This document shows positions 63,726 to 64,000 of a DNA stretch of 64,000 bases, piece by piece; the stretch's first letter is position 1, and each line of letters starts with the position of its first letter. The notes under the pieces were generated by a model. It had not been told where the DNA came from. It saw only the letters and a list, made by a program, of their open reading frames with translations, and searched no databases. Location: assembly GCF_000367945.1 (NCBI RefSeq), contig NZ_KB849179.1:1144935-1208934 (forward strand). Reading direction: 5' to 3'. The stretch comes from Acinetobacter proteolyticus (lineage in GTDB: Bacteria; Pseudomonadota; Gammaproteobacteria; Pseudomonadales; Moraxellaceae). Position numbers and translations under genes: made by a program.

Positions 63726-64000
63726 TTAAGCTTTACCGATAATGCCACGCGCCACGATTTCTTTCATAATCTCGTTGGTTCCGCCATAAATACGCTGGAT
63801 ACGTGCATCAACAAAGAAGCGTGAAATCGGGTATTCAGTCATATAACCGTAGCCACCAAATAATTGCAGCAAGTTATCGGCTACTTTCATTTGCATATCA
63901 GTACTAAAGCTCTTCAAGGCTGCTGCCGTTTCCACATCCAACTTGCCTTCATTGTATAAAGCCACGTTTTGATTATAGAAAGCGGCTGTTGCCAACTCGT
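63726..64000 (-). CDS. Acyl-CoA dehydrogenase, C-terminal part only
   Basis: About 91 residues of the C-terminal domain; the gene runs past the right edge. The terminal QLFGGYGYMTEYPISRFFVDARI and RIYGGTNEIMKEIVARGI (each seen in parts) are the acyl-CoA dehydrogenase C-terminal signature, with the helix that includes the FAD-contacting GGTNEI. The chain-length or branched-chain specificity cannot be read from this fragment. Confidence 0.9.
   Translation of the reverse strand, partial: ELATAAFYNQNVALYNEGKLDVETAAALKSFSTDMQMKVADNLLQLFGGYGYMTEYPISRFFVDARIQRIYGGTNEIMKEIVARGIIGKA

Overview
The window is chromosomal DNA of a gammaproteobacterium of the family Moraxellaceae, most likely an Acinetobacter species. 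The evidence is AT-rich codon use, a fused tyrA-aroA gene, a lone gspHIJK cluster, neighbouring amgK-murU and lptD-surA, and an exbB-exbD-msbA-lpxK-kdsB-holB run. I saw no prophage, insertion sequence, CRISPR array, rRNA or tRNA gene. Both ends cut through a gene: malate synthase G on the left and an acyl-CoA dehydrogenase on the right.

Layout. 1-9.4 kb: glcB, zapE, then accessory metabolism and transport (an AraC regulator divergent from a Baeyer-Villiger-type monooxygenase, a Bcr/CflA-type drug transporter with a TetR regulator, a LysO-type exporter). 9.4-18.7 kb: the pyrF / lapA-ihfB-rpsA-cmk block, split by an XRE-cupin regulator with azlCD, followed by tadA, an enoyl-CoA hydratase family gene, ung and queD. 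18.8-23.4 kb: minor pseudopilins of type II secretion (gspHIJK) behind a TetR gene, tatD and a PilZ gene. 23.4-25.4 kb: a small accessory patch of three exported proteins beside a nested inverted repeat. 25.4-35.3 kb: lipopolysaccharide and envelope genes (holB, kdsB, lpxK, msbA, exbD, exbB), parB-parA-rsmG, and the murU-amgK recycling pair. 35.4-45.2 kb: lptD-surA, fba, rhlB-type helicase, csp, tusA-like gene, rpoH, thiS-thiG. 45.2-49.5 kb: small conserved or unknown genes, yaaA, a hydrolase and a DUF2157 membrane protein. 49.5-56.1 kb: an RNA-repair locus. 56.1-64 kb: pepD, tyrA-aroA, pheA, an esterase and a lipoprotein.

The most interesting region is the RNA-repair locus. It holds rtcR, a divergent RNase Z gene, a sigma-54 promoter, rtcB, an unknown 185-residue protein, a DIP1984-family protein, a 258-nt non-coding interval with strongly pairing ends, and rtcA. 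The interval looks like a structured RNA embedded in the operon and is a candidate for a bacterial Y RNA-like (YrlA-type) molecule, although no Rsr/Ro60 gene is visible nearby. The rtcB leader also carries a perfect 9-bp hairpin just before the ribosome binding site.

Other points of note are a hairpin-rich segment coding for a 42-residue leader in GspI, nested inverted repeats at 23542-23646, and several palindromes that are good operator candidates (glcB, the MFS gene, azlC, the 57.7-kb gene). Start sites were revised by ribosome binding sites or family length for lapA, ung, gspK, rsmG, surA, rhlB, thiS, yaaA, rtcB, pheA and two lipoproteins. All function calls rest on reading the proteins by eye, without database searches.
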